From F1-120-MAGs118 sp013360535 (GTDB lineage Bacteria > Planctomycetota > UBA1135 > GCA-002686595), in assembly GCA_026647215.1 (NCBI GenBank), contig JAPKHC010000019.1, positions 62,001-126,000 of the forward strand: a stretch of 64,000 bases of DNA. Direction: 5' to 3'. Position 1 is the stretch's first letter; the number at the start of each line of letters is the position of its first letter. Of the stretch, positions 15,071 to 23,286 are shown in pieces. A model generated the notes under the pieces. The model saw only the letters and a program-made list of their open reading frames with translations, did no database searches and was not told the DNA's origin. The position numbers and the translations under genes are program-made.

Positions 15071-16330
15071 ATGACCCACGCCATGGACACCCATCCTGCA
15101 CCGCATCGGCTCCTGTCCGACAAGCTGCAGGAGGCCCTCGACCGCGCACCGGTCGTGATCCTCAGCGGGGCCCGTCAAGTCGGCAAGTCGACGCTCGTGC
15201 AGGGCTTCGACGGCGCGGCGGAGCGAAGGTACCTGACGCTCGACCACCTGCCGACGCTCGCCCGGGCGCAGCAGGCGCCGGAGACGCTCGTCACCGAAGC
15301 CCCGCGGCTCACCCTCGACGAAGTCCAGCGCGCGCCGGACCTGATGCTCGCCGTCAAGTACGTCGTCGACCGGGAGAAGCAGCCGGGCCAGTTCCTCTTG
15401 ACGGGTTCCGCGAACTTGTTGCTCACGCGCACGAGTGGCGAGTCGCTCGCGGGGAGAGCGCAGTACCTCACGTTGCGTCCGATGACGGCGCGGGAGGCCG
15501 ATCGGCGCCCGCTCGCGAACGCGTGGAGTGCGTTGCTCGATGCCAGAGACGCCGAGGACGCTCTCGCGCGCTTGGAACCGGCGCTCGAGATCGACTGGCG
15601 CGAGCGCGCCCTGCGCGGCGGGTTTCCGCCGGCGGCGCTGGCCACGTCCACGACCGAGCGCGCGCAGTGGCTCGAGGACTATGCGGCGACCTACCTGCGG
15701 CGCGACCTGCGCGAGCTCGCGCGCGTCGACGACCTGCCGGGATTCAGTCGGCTGATGCAGCTCGCGGCGCTCCGCACGGGTGGGCTCCTGAACCAGACCG
15801 CCCTGGCGCGTGACGCAGCGCTCGCGCGCACCACGACGCTGCGCTGGCTGAGCCTGCTCGAGGCCACGTACCTCGCCACGCTGCTGCCGCCGTTCTTCGA
15901 GTCGCGTTCCCGCCGGCTGATCGCGTCGCCCAAGCTGTTCCCCGGCGACACCGGCCTCGCGCTGCACCTGTGCGGCGTCGAAACGGTCGAGCAGCTCGAG
16001 CGCCTGCCGCGCCCCGGCGCGTGGCTCGAGGCGTGGGTGCTCAACGAGCTGCTCGCGTCGCTCGAGACACGCTCGCCCAAGCCCACGCTGTACCACTACC
16101 GCACCGCGACCGGCCTCGAGATCGACTTCGTGCTCGAGGCGGGCCAACGGCGCCTGCCGATCGAGGTCAAGGCCTCCGCCGCCGTTCGTCCCGACGACGC
16201 CAAGGTGCTCGAGAGCTTCTGCGCCGAGCACGGCGAGCGCGCGCCCTTCGGCATCGTGCTCCACACCGGCCGCGACGCCCACCGACTGACGGCCCACACG
16301 ATCGCGGTGCCGCTCGGCGCCGTCGTTTGA
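15071..16330 (+). CDS. AAA_14/DUF4143 ATP-binding protein
   Basis: A 419-residue cytoplasmic STAND/AAA-like ATPase. Walker A is GARQVGKST at about residue 33, Walker B is LTLDEVQRAPD near 78, and sensor 1 is FLLTGSANLL. A DUF4143 C-terminal domain follows, with the family features YLRRDL, LARDAALARTTTLRWLSLLEATYL (winged-helix) and a PD-(D/E)XK-like element around GLEIDFVLEAG-IEVKAS. Such proteins are common in bacteria and archaea, often horizontally transferred; their role is unresolved. The last element (E-I-D-F followed by I-E-V-K) has the acidic residues and Lys of a nuclease fold, but catalytic activity in this family is unproven. It stands alone, with an AT-richer upstream region. Confidence 0.9.
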   Translation: MTHAMDTHPAPHRLLSDKLQEALDRAPVVILSGARQVGKSTLVQGFDGAAERRYLTLDHLPTLARAQQAPETLVTEAPRLTLDEVQRAPDLMLAVKYVVDREKQPGQFLLTGSANLLLTRTSGESLAGRAQYLTLRPMTAREADRRPLANAWSALLDARDAEDALARLEPALEIDWRERALRGGFPPAALATSTTERAQWLEDYAATYLRRDLRELARVDDLPGFSRLMQLAALRTGGLLNQTALARDAALARTTTLRWLSLLEATYLATLLPPFFESRSRRLIASPKLFPGDTGLALHLCGVETVEQLERLPRPGAWLEAWVLNELLASLETRSPKPTLYHYRTATGLEIDFVLEAGQRRLPIEVKASAAVRPDDAKVLESFCAEHGERAPFGIVLHTGRDAHRLTAHTIAVPLGAVV

Positions 16331-16401
16331 GCGCGATCCCTCGCCGGCCGACCCACAAAGCGCCGCGCCACGCGCCCGATTGCCCTATCCTCCGCCGCCC
16401 C

Positions 16402-16950
16402 ATGGGAACCGGCGCCACGCTGTACCGCTTCGAGATCGAGCTCTCCGACTCGGACCGCCACGTCTACGAGACACTCGAGCTCCGCGTCGCCCGCCACCCC
16501 TCCGAGAGCACGGCCTTCCTGATCGTGCGCGTGCTCGCCTACTGCCTCGAGTTCGCCCCCGGCCTCGAGTTCTCCAAGGGCGGCATCAGCGACACCGACG
16601 AGCCCGCCCTCTCGCTGCGCGACCTCACCGGCCAGCGCCTCGCCTGGATCGAGATCGGCGCCCCCTCCGCCGACCGTCTGCACCGCGCCTCCAAGTCAAC
16701 CCCACGCGTCGCCCTCTACACCGACCGCCGCCTCGAGCTGCTCCGCACTCCCCTTGAGGGCGAGCGCATCCACCGCGCCTCCTCGATCCAGGTCCTGTGC
16801 TTCCCCCAGGCCTTCCTCAAGGCCCTCGAACCCACCCTCGACCGCAACCCGCGCTGGCAAGTCTCGATCTCCGACGCCCACCTCTACGTCACCGCCGCCG
16901 ACCAGTCCTTCGACATGCCCCTCGAGCGCTCGCCGCTGCTCGAGGAGTGA
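16402..16950 (+). CDS. yaeQ: YaeQ family protein
   Basis: A 182-residue protein matching YaeQ nearly end to end: YRFEIELSDSDRHVYE, ELRVARHPSES, LEFSKGGISDTDEPAL, LRDLTGQRLAWIEIGAPSADRL and a C-terminal SISDAHLYVTAADQSF. The fold resembles PD-(D/E)XK nucleases (E and K in LEFSKG, D in DEPAL, E in WIEIG), although a biochemical role is not established. The start at ATG 16402 follows a TATCCT box by 10 bases and gives the expected N-terminus. It is probably a monocistronic gene. Its end is 3 bases from the stop of the convergent signal peptidase gene. Confidence 0.9.
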   Translation: MGTGATLYRFEIELSDSDRHVYETLELRVARHPSESTAFLIVRVLAYCLEFAPGLEFSKGGISDTDEPALSLRDLTGQRLAWIEIGAPSADRLHRASKSTPRVALYTDRRLELLRTPLEGERIHRASSIQVLCFPQAFLKALEPTLDRNPRWQVSISDAHLYVTAADQSFDMPLERSPLLEE

Positions 16951-16953
16951 ACG

Positions 16954-18105
16954 TCACAGGTCGCGGGAGCGCGAGCGGGGCCAGACGACGGAGTGGGGGA
17001 TGCCGATGACCGACGAGAGCGGGATCGGGCCCCAGTCGCGGCTGTCGCGGGATTCGGCGGAGTTGTCGCCGAGGACGAAGATCTCGTCGGCGCCGAGCAC
17101 GAGGGAGTCGGAGGTGGCGAAGCGGCCGAGGCTGAACCAGGTGGTGTCGCGCTCGAGGCGGGCGCGGCGCAGGGTGAGGTCGAGGTCGTCGCCGCCGAAC
17201 TCGGCGCGTGGGAGGGCGTGGGTGGTGCCGCCGTCGGGGGTGCGCTGGGAGGGCGTGTTGGAGATGTAGCGGTGGCGCAGGAGGCCCTCGCGGCCGCTGG
17301 CGTCGAAGCACAGCTCGTTGTCGCGGTTGGAGAAGCGCAGGGTGTGCCAGCGGTCGGGCTCGAAGTCGAACTCGGTGGCGCCGAGCGGCTCGGGCGGGCC
17401 GTCGCCGGAGAGGGTGCGGGCGCCGCGGAACAGGCTGGCGCGGGCGCGGCCGGGTTCGGTGCGGACGAGCTCGACCCAGAACAGGTCGCCTTCTTCCGAG
17501 AGGCGCAGCAGGAAGCGGCCGAACTGGGCCGCGGGGCGAAGCTCGAGCTCGAGCGCGGCGTCGTTGACGGGCGCACGGCCCTCGGCGCGCTGGCCGGAAG
17601 GCAGCAGGTAGTCGTCGAGGACGCGCGCGCGCAGCTTTGCCAGCAGTCCGCGCGCGCCGCGGCCGTCGACCTGCCACAGGCCGTCGCGCTCGACCCAGCG
17701 CGCGCGGTCGAAGTGGAAGATGTCGGGAAAAGGCTGCAACTGCGTGTCGAAGATCGGCACCCAGGGCGCGTGGCGAACCTCGCTGGAGAGCAGCGCTCCG
17801 CCGACGTACAGGTCGCCGCCCGAGAGCAACACGGTCTCGCCGGCGAGGCCCGCGACGCGCTTGACGACCGGGACACGCTCGCCGGGCCGGGCGATCACCA
17901 CCAGATCGAAGCGGCGCAGCGCCGGGCGCTCCTCGAAGCGCACGAACACGCGATCGCCATCGACGGGGTCGCCGTGCAGGACGGGCTCCATCGAGCGGCT
18001 GTCGACCTGAAACACGTCGCCGACGAAGGCGCGCAGGCCGAGCACGGCCAGCGCCCCGACGGCGGCGGAGGCCCCCAGGATCCGGATCCAGCTCCCCCAC
18101 TTCAT
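16954..18105 (-). CDS. lepB: signal peptidase I with a large internal insertion
   Basis: A 383-residue inner-membrane serine protease that removes signal peptides from exported proteins. It has an N-terminal membrane anchor (about 7-28), box B with catalytic Ser38 (VDSRSMEPVL), box D with the general base Lys82 (VPVVKRVAGL) and C-terminal box E (FVLGDNSAESRDSRDWG). Between the D and E boxes is an insertion of about 220 residues, including an LDL-/concanavalin-like beta stretch (FDFEPDRWHTLRFSNRDNEL), whereas typical enzymes have well under half of that. The start is ATG 18105 (MKWGSW). It stands next to a divergent exonuclease gene starting at 18220. Confidence 0.9.
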   Translation of the reverse strand: MKWGSWIRILGASAAVGALAVLGLRAFVGDVFQVDSRSMEPVLHGDPVDGDRVFVRFEERPALRRFDLVVIARPGERVPVVKRVAGLAGETVLLSGGDLYVGGALLSSEVRHAPWVPIFDTQLQPFPDIFHFDRARWVERDGLWQVDGRGARGLLAKLRARVLDDYLLPSGQRAEGRAPVNDAALELELRPAAQFGRFLLRLSEEGDLFWVELVRTEPGRARASLFRGARTLSGDGPPEPLGATEFDFEPDRWHTLRFSNRDNELCFDASGREGLLRHRYISNTPSQRTPDGGTTHALPRAEFGGDDLDLTLRRARLERDTTWFSLGRFATSDSLVLGADEIFVLGDNSAESRDSRDWGPIPLSSVIGIPHSVVWPRSRSRDL

Positions 18106-18219
18106 CGGGAGACCGCGGGCGAGGCCGGAAGGAGCGGGAGGACAAACATCGAGCGGGAGGATACGTTCGGGAGCGCGCCGACGCGGGTGGAGAGTCCGCG
18201 AGCCGCCGGCGCGAGAGCG

Positions 18220-18819
18220 ATGTCGACCCGCCGGATCGTCGTGCTGGACCTCGAGGCCACTTGCTGGCCGCGGGGGGAGCACGTGCAGGCCGAGATGGAG
18301 ACGATCGAGATCGGGGCGGTGCTGCTGGGGGCCACGGGAGCGGTCGAGCGCGAGTTCCAGAGCTTCGTCCGGCCGCGGCGGCATCCGCTCCTGAGCGACT
18401 TTTGCACCCAGTTGACCTCCATTCGGCAGGCCGATGTGGACCCGGCCCCGGTGTTCGAGGAGGCGCTCGGGCGGCTGGTCGGGTGGCTCGCGGAGCACGC
18501 CGGCGGGGTCGACGCGGTGCGGCTGGCGTCCTGGGGCGCCTACGACCGGGGGCAGCTCGAGCGCGACTGCGCCTGGGCCGGCGTCGCCTACCCGTTCGCT
18601 CCCGACCACCTGAACCTCAAGCACGCCGCCAGCGCCAAGCTCGGGTGCCGGCCGGTCGGCATGGCGCAGGCGCTGGAGCGGGCCCGGCTCGAGCTCGCGG
18701 GCACGCACCACCGCGCGCTCGACGACGTGCGCAACATGGCGCGGCTCGTGCGGCACCTGTGGCCGGAAGGGCTGGCGGAGCTGCTCGCCTATCCGGCGAC
18801 GCCTCCGCGCGGCTATTAG
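18220..18819 (+). CDS. DEDDh-family 3'-5' exonuclease (KapD/ERI-1-like)
   Basis: A 199-residue exonuclease. Exo I is VVLDLEATCW (Asp and Glu metal ligands), Exo II is WGAYDRGQLERDC, and Exo III is HHRALDDVRNM with the general-base His and final Asp. LSDFCTQLTSI is the substrate-binding stretch typical of the ERI-1/KapD subgroup, which acts on 3' ends of RNA or DNA. The start ATG at 18220 places the first strand at residue 6. No partner gene is obvious. It diverges from lepB, and the 114-base gap between them must carry both promoters. The following gene begins 134 bases later. Confidence 0.9.
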   Translation: MSTRRIVVLDLEATCWPRGEHVQAEMETIEIGAVLLGATGAVEREFQSFVRPRRHPLLSDFCTQLTSIRQADVDPAPVFEEALGRLVGWLAEHAGGVDAVRLASWGAYDRGQLERDCAWAGVAYPFAPDHLNLKHAASAKLGCRPVGMAQALERARLELAGTHHRALDDVRNMARLVRHLWPEGLAELLAYPATPPRGY

Positions 18820-18953
18820 CGCGGGTTTCGCGTTCCTTGCACGGGCGGAAGGGCTTCCGCATGCTCGCTGGCGCCAGGTCCCAACCGGCGCCGCCTCCCC
18901 CACGGCAGCACAAGCCCCCCTGCGCCCCCGTCCCATCCTGAGAGGCTGATCCG

Positions 18954-20432
18954 ATGATCCGTCGATTGTTGCGGCACGTTCCTCCATCTCCCCTGCGCCC
19001 GGCGACCCTGCTCGCGCCCGCGATGCTCGCGCTCCTGTCCGCGACCGCACGCGCCGAGGAGCACGCCGCCGGTGGCGTCGGCATGGGTGCCGGCATGCCG
19101 CTTTGGACGCTGATCCCGTTCGTGGCGATCCTGCTCGCGATCGCGGTCCTGCCGCTGTTCGCCGCCCACTGGTGGGAGCACAACTCCAACAAGGGCATCA
19201 TCGCGGCCATCTGCGCGGTGCCGGTCGCGGCCTACATGCTGATGTCCCACGGCTCGGCCGGCGGGCACGTGCTGCTCGAGAAGCTCCACGAGTACGTTTC
19301 GTTCATCTGCCTGCTCGGCTCGCTGTTCATCATCACGGGCGGCATCTACATCCGCGGCTCGCTGTCGGGCACGCCGCTGCTCAACACCGCGATCCTCGGC
19401 ATCGGCGCCGTGATCGCGAGCTTCATCGGCACCACGGGAGCGTCCGTGCTCCTGATCCGCCCGCTGCTGCGCGCCAACGCCCCGCGCGCGCGCAAGGTGC
19501 ACATCGTGGTCTTCTTCATCTTCATCGTGTCGAACTGCGGTGGCCTTCTGACGCCGCTCGGCGACCCGCCGCTGTTCCTGGGCTTCTTGAAGGGCGTGCC
19601 GTTCGGCTGGACCATGAACCTGTGGAAGGAGTGGCTGCTCGTGAACGGAGCGCTGCTGCTCGTCTTCAACTTCTGGGACCAGCGCGTGCTCGCCAAGGAG
19701 GAGCTCGAGCGGCCGGGTTCGCAGCTCGAGGAAGTGCAGAAGCACGAGCCGTTCGGCATCGAGGGCGGCCTCAACTTCCTGTGGCTGGCGGGCGTGGTGT
19801 TCGCGATCTACGGCTCGGGCTCGGGCCTGTTCAACGGCGGCAAGCCGTGGCCGATCGGGGCCCAGGAAGGACTGATGGTGCTGTTCGCGGTGCTCGCGTG
19901 GTTCTCGACCAAGGCGTCGAACCGCGCGGCCAACAAGTTCAGCTGGGTGCCGATCATCGAGGTCGCGGTGCTGTTCGCCGGCATCTTCGTGTGCATGGCG
20001 CCGGCGCTCGAGATCCTCAACGCCTGGGGCAAGGGCGACCGCCTGATCGCGGGCATGGGCTTCGGCATGACGCAGCCCTGGCAGTACTTCTGGGGCACGG
20101 GGGCGCTCTCGAGCTTCCTCGACAACGCCCCGACGTACCTGACGTTCGCGGCGACGGCCTCCGGTCAGGCCGGCATAGCGGTCGAGGGCTCGACCTACCT
20201 CGGCGAGCTGCTCGCCAAGGGTGACGCGGCGCAGAAGCTGATGATGGCGATCTCCTGCGGCGCCGTGTTCATGGGCGCCAACACGTACATCGGCAACGGC
20301 CCCAACTTCATGGTCAAGGCGATCGCCGAGGAGAACGGCGTGAAGATGCCGGGCTTCTTCGGCTACATGGCCTACAGCCTCGGCATCCTCGTGCCGCTGT
20401 TCGTGATCGTGACGCTGGCGTTCTTCCGCTGA
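18954..20432 (+). CDS. NhaD-like Na+/H+ antiporter (ion transporter superfamily)
   Basis: A 492-residue membrane protein with an apparent cleavable or first transmembrane segment (about 18-34) and about twelve further spans. The conserved features FIGTTGASVLLIRPLL, SNCGGLLTPLGDPPLFLGF and SFLDNAPTYLTF match the paired re-entrant signatures of NhaD/CitM-type (IT superfamily) transporters, and the GDPPLFLGF and DNAP segments are especially typical of NhaD-type antiporters. It would exchange Na+ for H+ at the inner membrane. It is the first of four consecutive plus-strand transporter genes, 48 bases ahead of the next, suggesting a common ion-homeostasis theme. Confidence 0.83.
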   Translation: MIRRLLRHVPPSPLRPATLLAPAMLALLSATARAEEHAAGGVGMGAGMPLWTLIPFVAILLAIAVLPLFAAHWWEHNSNKGIIAAICAVPVAAYMLMSHGSAGGHVLLEKLHEYVSFICLLGSLFIITGGIYIRGSLSGTPLLNTAILGIGAVIASFIGTTGASVLLIRPLLRANAPRARKVHIVVFFIFIVSNCGGLLTPLGDPPLFLGFLKGVPFGWTMNLWKEWLLVNGALLLVFNFWDQRVLAKEELERPGSQLEEVQKHEPFGIEGGLNFLWLAGVVFAIYGSGSGLFNGGKPWPIGAQEGLMVLFAVLAWFSTKASNRAANKFSWVPIIEVAVLFAGIFVCMAPALEILNAWGKGDRLIAGMGFGMTQPWQYFWGTGALSSFLDNAPTYLTFAATASGQAGIAVEGSTYLGELLAKGDAAQKLMMAISCGAVFMGANTYIGNGPNFMVKAIAEENGVKMPGFFGYMAYSLGILVPLFVIVTLAFFR

Positions 20433-20480
20433 CAATCGAGGACCGGCGGCGCGCGACACGCTCGTGCGCCGCCGGTCGCC

Positions 20481-22367
20481 ATGCAATCCGGACCCGCTTC
20501 GACCCAGGAACTGGCGCGCTCGTCGAGCGCGTCGTTGCGCCAGCTGTCCCCGCTGCTGGTGTGGGCGGTCGTGTTCTCGGACATCGGCACGTCGATCTAC
20601 TACGTGCCGGGCATCCTGTACCAGCAGGTCGGCGACGCGGCACCGCTGTTCATCCTCGCGGCGCTGGTCGGCTTCGTGCTGCTCGCGTCGAAGTACGTCG
20701 AGATCTGCTGGCGCCATCCCGAGGGTGGCGGCGTCGTCACGGTCGCGAGCGACGTCTTCAGCCCGCGCATGGGCCTGCTCGGCGGGCTCCTGATCTCGGT
20801 CAGTTACTTCGTGACGAGCGCGATCTCGTCGCTCTCGGGCATCGTGTACCTGTCGGGCCTGTTCCCGTTCCTCGAGGAGCACGTGCTCGGCTTCACGGTG
20901 CTCGCGCTGGTGCTGCTCGCGACGGTGAACATCATCGGCATCCGCGAGAGCGCGTTGCTCGCGCTGGTGATGGCGGCGACGGCCTTCACGATCAACATCG
21001 GCGTGATGCTGGTCGTGATGCTGCGCATCGGGCCGGGCGAGTGGAGCCGGATGCTGGGGCAGCTGTTCGAGGGCGAGGCGCTCTCGACGCGCAACCTGCT
21101 GATCGGCTACTCGGGCGCGTGGCTCGCGTTCTCCGGACTCGAGAGCATCAGCCAGCTCAGCCCGGCGATGAAGCTCCCCATCCGCGCGACGGCGCGCAAG
21201 GGCATGTGGTTCGTCGTCGGCTCGATCCTGCTGACCTCGCCGCTCCTGACCCTGTTCTCGGTCGAGCTGCTCGACCTCGCGGTGAAGTCGGACTCGCTCA
21301 AGCAGGAGCGCTTCATCAGCGAGCTCGCGAACCTGTGGGGCGGCCTGCCGCTGCAGGTCGCGGTCGTCGCGTCGGCCTCGTCGCTGCTGCTCTTCGCCGC
21401 GAACACCGCGATCATCGGCGCCTACCACGTGTTCCTCGCGCTCGCCGACGCGCACTTCCTGCCCGAGCTCGTCACCTGGCGCAACCAGCGCTTCGGCACG
21501 CCGCACTTCGCGATCCTCGTCGCGACGATCGTCCCGATCCTGCTCGTGCTCGCCATCGGTCGCGACCTCGTCATGCTCGGCGACCTGTACGCGTTCGGGC
21601 TGCTCGGCGCGTTCCTGCTGACGTCGCTCGGGCTCGACCTCGTGCGCTGGCGCGAGCGCGACCGCGGCCTCAAGTTCGGGCTCGGCGTGTTCGCCACGCT
21701 GATGATCGTCGTCGCGTGGTTCACGTCGCTGATGGTCAAGCAGGAGGCGACGATCTTCGGCGGCCTGCTCGTGCTGATCGGGCTCCTGCTCGCGATCGGC
21801 ACGCAGCAGAAGTGGTTCACCGACTGGCTGTACGCCTTGCCGATGTTCCGGCGCATGGCGACGGCGGCGATCGAGAAGTCCGAGGACGTGCTCGAGAAGG
21901 GCGAGACGGAGATCCTGAGCCTTGCGCAGGCCGAGGAGATCGTCGCGCTGTACCCGTCGCACACGCTGGTCGGCATGCGCTCGAGCAACGACTCGCTGCT
22001 GCAGGAGGCGATCCTGCGCGAGAAGGGGCTCGGCGGCCGCAACCTGTACGTCGTGTTCATCGACGAGCGCGCCGGGCTGTTCGTGCGCGCCGCGGACTCG
22101 ACGGACGCGGTCAAGAAGGCCGCCGAGGCGCCGCTGCTCGACGCGGTGCGCAAGGCCGAGCGCCAGGGCATCCAGGTCTTCCCGATCTGGACGGTGTCGC
22201 ACAACGCGGTCGAAGGCATGGTGCGCGCGGCGGAGGCGCTCGGAGTCGATGCCGTCATGGTCGGCGCGAGCCAACGCAGCGCGGTCTACCACCTGATCCG
22301 CGGCCACATCGTCAACGGACTCGCGAAGCAGCTGCCGGCGCATATCAAGATGGTGCTCTGTGGGTGA
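20481..22367 (+). CDS. APC-superfamily permease with C-terminal UspA-like domain
   Basis: A 628-residue protein. The N-terminal 430 residues form a 12-helix amino-acid/polyamine/organocation permease with VFSDIGTSIYYVPG (helix 1 break, GTS-I-Y motif) and FSGLESISQLSPAMK. The C-terminal 170 residues are soluble and alpha/beta, with NLYVVFIDERAG and a terminal VDAVMVGASQRSAVYHLIRGHIVNGLAKQL resembling the GSxxxS-type nucleotide-binding loop of universal stress proteins (here GASQRS). Permease-Usp fusions are regulatory in several families. The substrate is unknown. The 3' end overlaps the start of the TerC gene by 8 bases, indicating an operon. Confidence 0.86.
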   Translation: MQSGPASTQELARSSSASLRQLSPLLVWAVVFSDIGTSIYYVPGILYQQVGDAAPLFILAALVGFVLLASKYVEICWRHPEGGGVVTVASDVFSPRMGLLGGLLISVSYFVTSAISSLSGIVYLSGLFPFLEEHVLGFTVLALVLLATVNIIGIRESALLALVMAATAFTINIGVMLVVMLRIGPGEWSRMLGQLFEGEALSTRNLLIGYSGAWLAFSGLESISQLSPAMKLPIRATARKGMWFVVGSILLTSPLLTLFSVELLDLAVKSDSLKQERFISELANLWGGLPLQVAVVASASSLLLFAANTAIIGAYHVFLALADAHFLPELVTWRNQRFGTPHFAILVATIVPILLVLAIGRDLVMLGDLYAFGLLGAFLLTSLGLDLVRWRERDRGLKFGLGVFATLMIVVAWFTSLMVKQEATIFGGLLVLIGLLLAIGTQQKWFTDWLYALPMFRRMATAAIEKSEDVLEKGETEILSLAQAEEIVALYPSHTLVGMRSSNDSLLQEAILREKGLGGRNLYVVFIDERAGLFVRAADSTDAVKKAAEAPLLDAVRKAERQGIQVFPIWTVSHNAVEGMVRAAEALGVDAVMVGASQRSAVYHLIRGHIVNGLAKQLPAHIKMVLCG

Positions 22368-23286
22368 CGGAATCCTGTGGGCCGTGTTCGGGGCCATCGT
22401 GCTGATCTCGATGGCGCTCGACCTCGGCGTCTTCCATCGCACGGCGCACGCGATCGGCTTCAAGGAGTCGCTGGCGTGGACGGTCGTGTGGATCGTGCTG
22501 GCGGCGGGCCTGGGCCTGTTCGTGTGGTACGAGAAGGGAGCGGACTCCGCCGCGGCCTACGCGACCTGCTACCTGACCGAGAAGGCGCTCAGCGTCGACA
22601 ACCTGTTCGTGTTCGTCGTGCTGTTCCGCTTCTTCCGCATCGCGCCGGAAAACCAGCACCGCGTGCTCACGTGGGGCATCGTCGGCGCGCTGGTGATGCG
22701 CGCGGTGTTCATCTTCCTCGGCGTCGAGCTGGTCGAGCGCTTCCACTGGACGACCTACGTGCTCGGCGCGTTCCTGCTGATCACGGGCATCAAGCTCGCG
22801 CTCGCGGAAGACAAGGAGGTCGAGCCCGAGAAGAACCTCGTGCTGCGGCTCTCGCGGCGCTTCCTGCGCGTGACGAGCGACTTCGACGGCTCGAAGTTCT
22901 TCGTGGTGCGCGACGGGCGCAGCTTCGCGACGCCGATGTTCCTGTGCCTGCTCGTGGTCGAGGCGACGGACGTGCTGTTCGCGGTCGACTCGGTCCCGGC
23001 GGCGCTCGGCATCACGCACGACCGCTTCGTGCTCTACAGCTCGAACGTGATGGCGATCTGCGGCCTGCGCGCGCTGTACTTCGCGGTCGCGGGCCTGATC
23101 GGGCTGTTCCACTTCCTCAAGCACGGCCTCGCGCTCATCCTCGTGTTCGTCGGCGTCAAGATGCTGATCGCGCACTGGTACAAGATCCCGATCCCCTGGG
23201 CGCTGGGCGGCGTGCTGGGGATCCTCGTGGCGGCGGTGCTGCTGAGCGTGGCCTTCAAGCCGCGCAAGCCCGAGGGAGCCCAGTGA
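22360..23286 (+). CDS. TerC-family integral membrane protein
   Basis: A 308-residue protein with about nine membrane helices. ALDLGVFHR near residue 20, the very conserved EKALSVDNLFVFVVLFRFF, and VVEATDVLFAVDSVPAALGIT carry the acidic, membrane-embedded metal-binding residues of the family (Glu/Asp in helices 3 and 7). TerC/Alx proteins export Mn2+ or assist metalation of exported proteins, and some are linked to tellurite resistance. The GTG start at 22360 lies inside the end of the APC gene, and the stop overlaps the next start (GTGA), so translation is coupled on both sides. Confidence 0.93.
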   Translation: MGDGILWAVFGAIVLISMALDLGVFHRTAHAIGFKESLAWTVVWIVLAAGLGLFVWYEKGADSAAAYATCYLTEKALSVDNLFVFVVLFRFFRIAPENQHRVLTWGIVGALVMRAVFIFLGVELVERFHWTTYVLGAFLLITGIKLALAEDKEVEPEKNLVLRLSRRFLRVTSDFDGSKFFVVRDGRSFATPMFLCLLVVEATDVLFAVDSVPAALGITHDRFVLYSSNVMAICGLRALYFAVAGLIGLFHFLKHGLALILVFVGVKMLIAHWYKIPIPWALGGVLGILVAAVLLSVAFKPRKPEGAQ

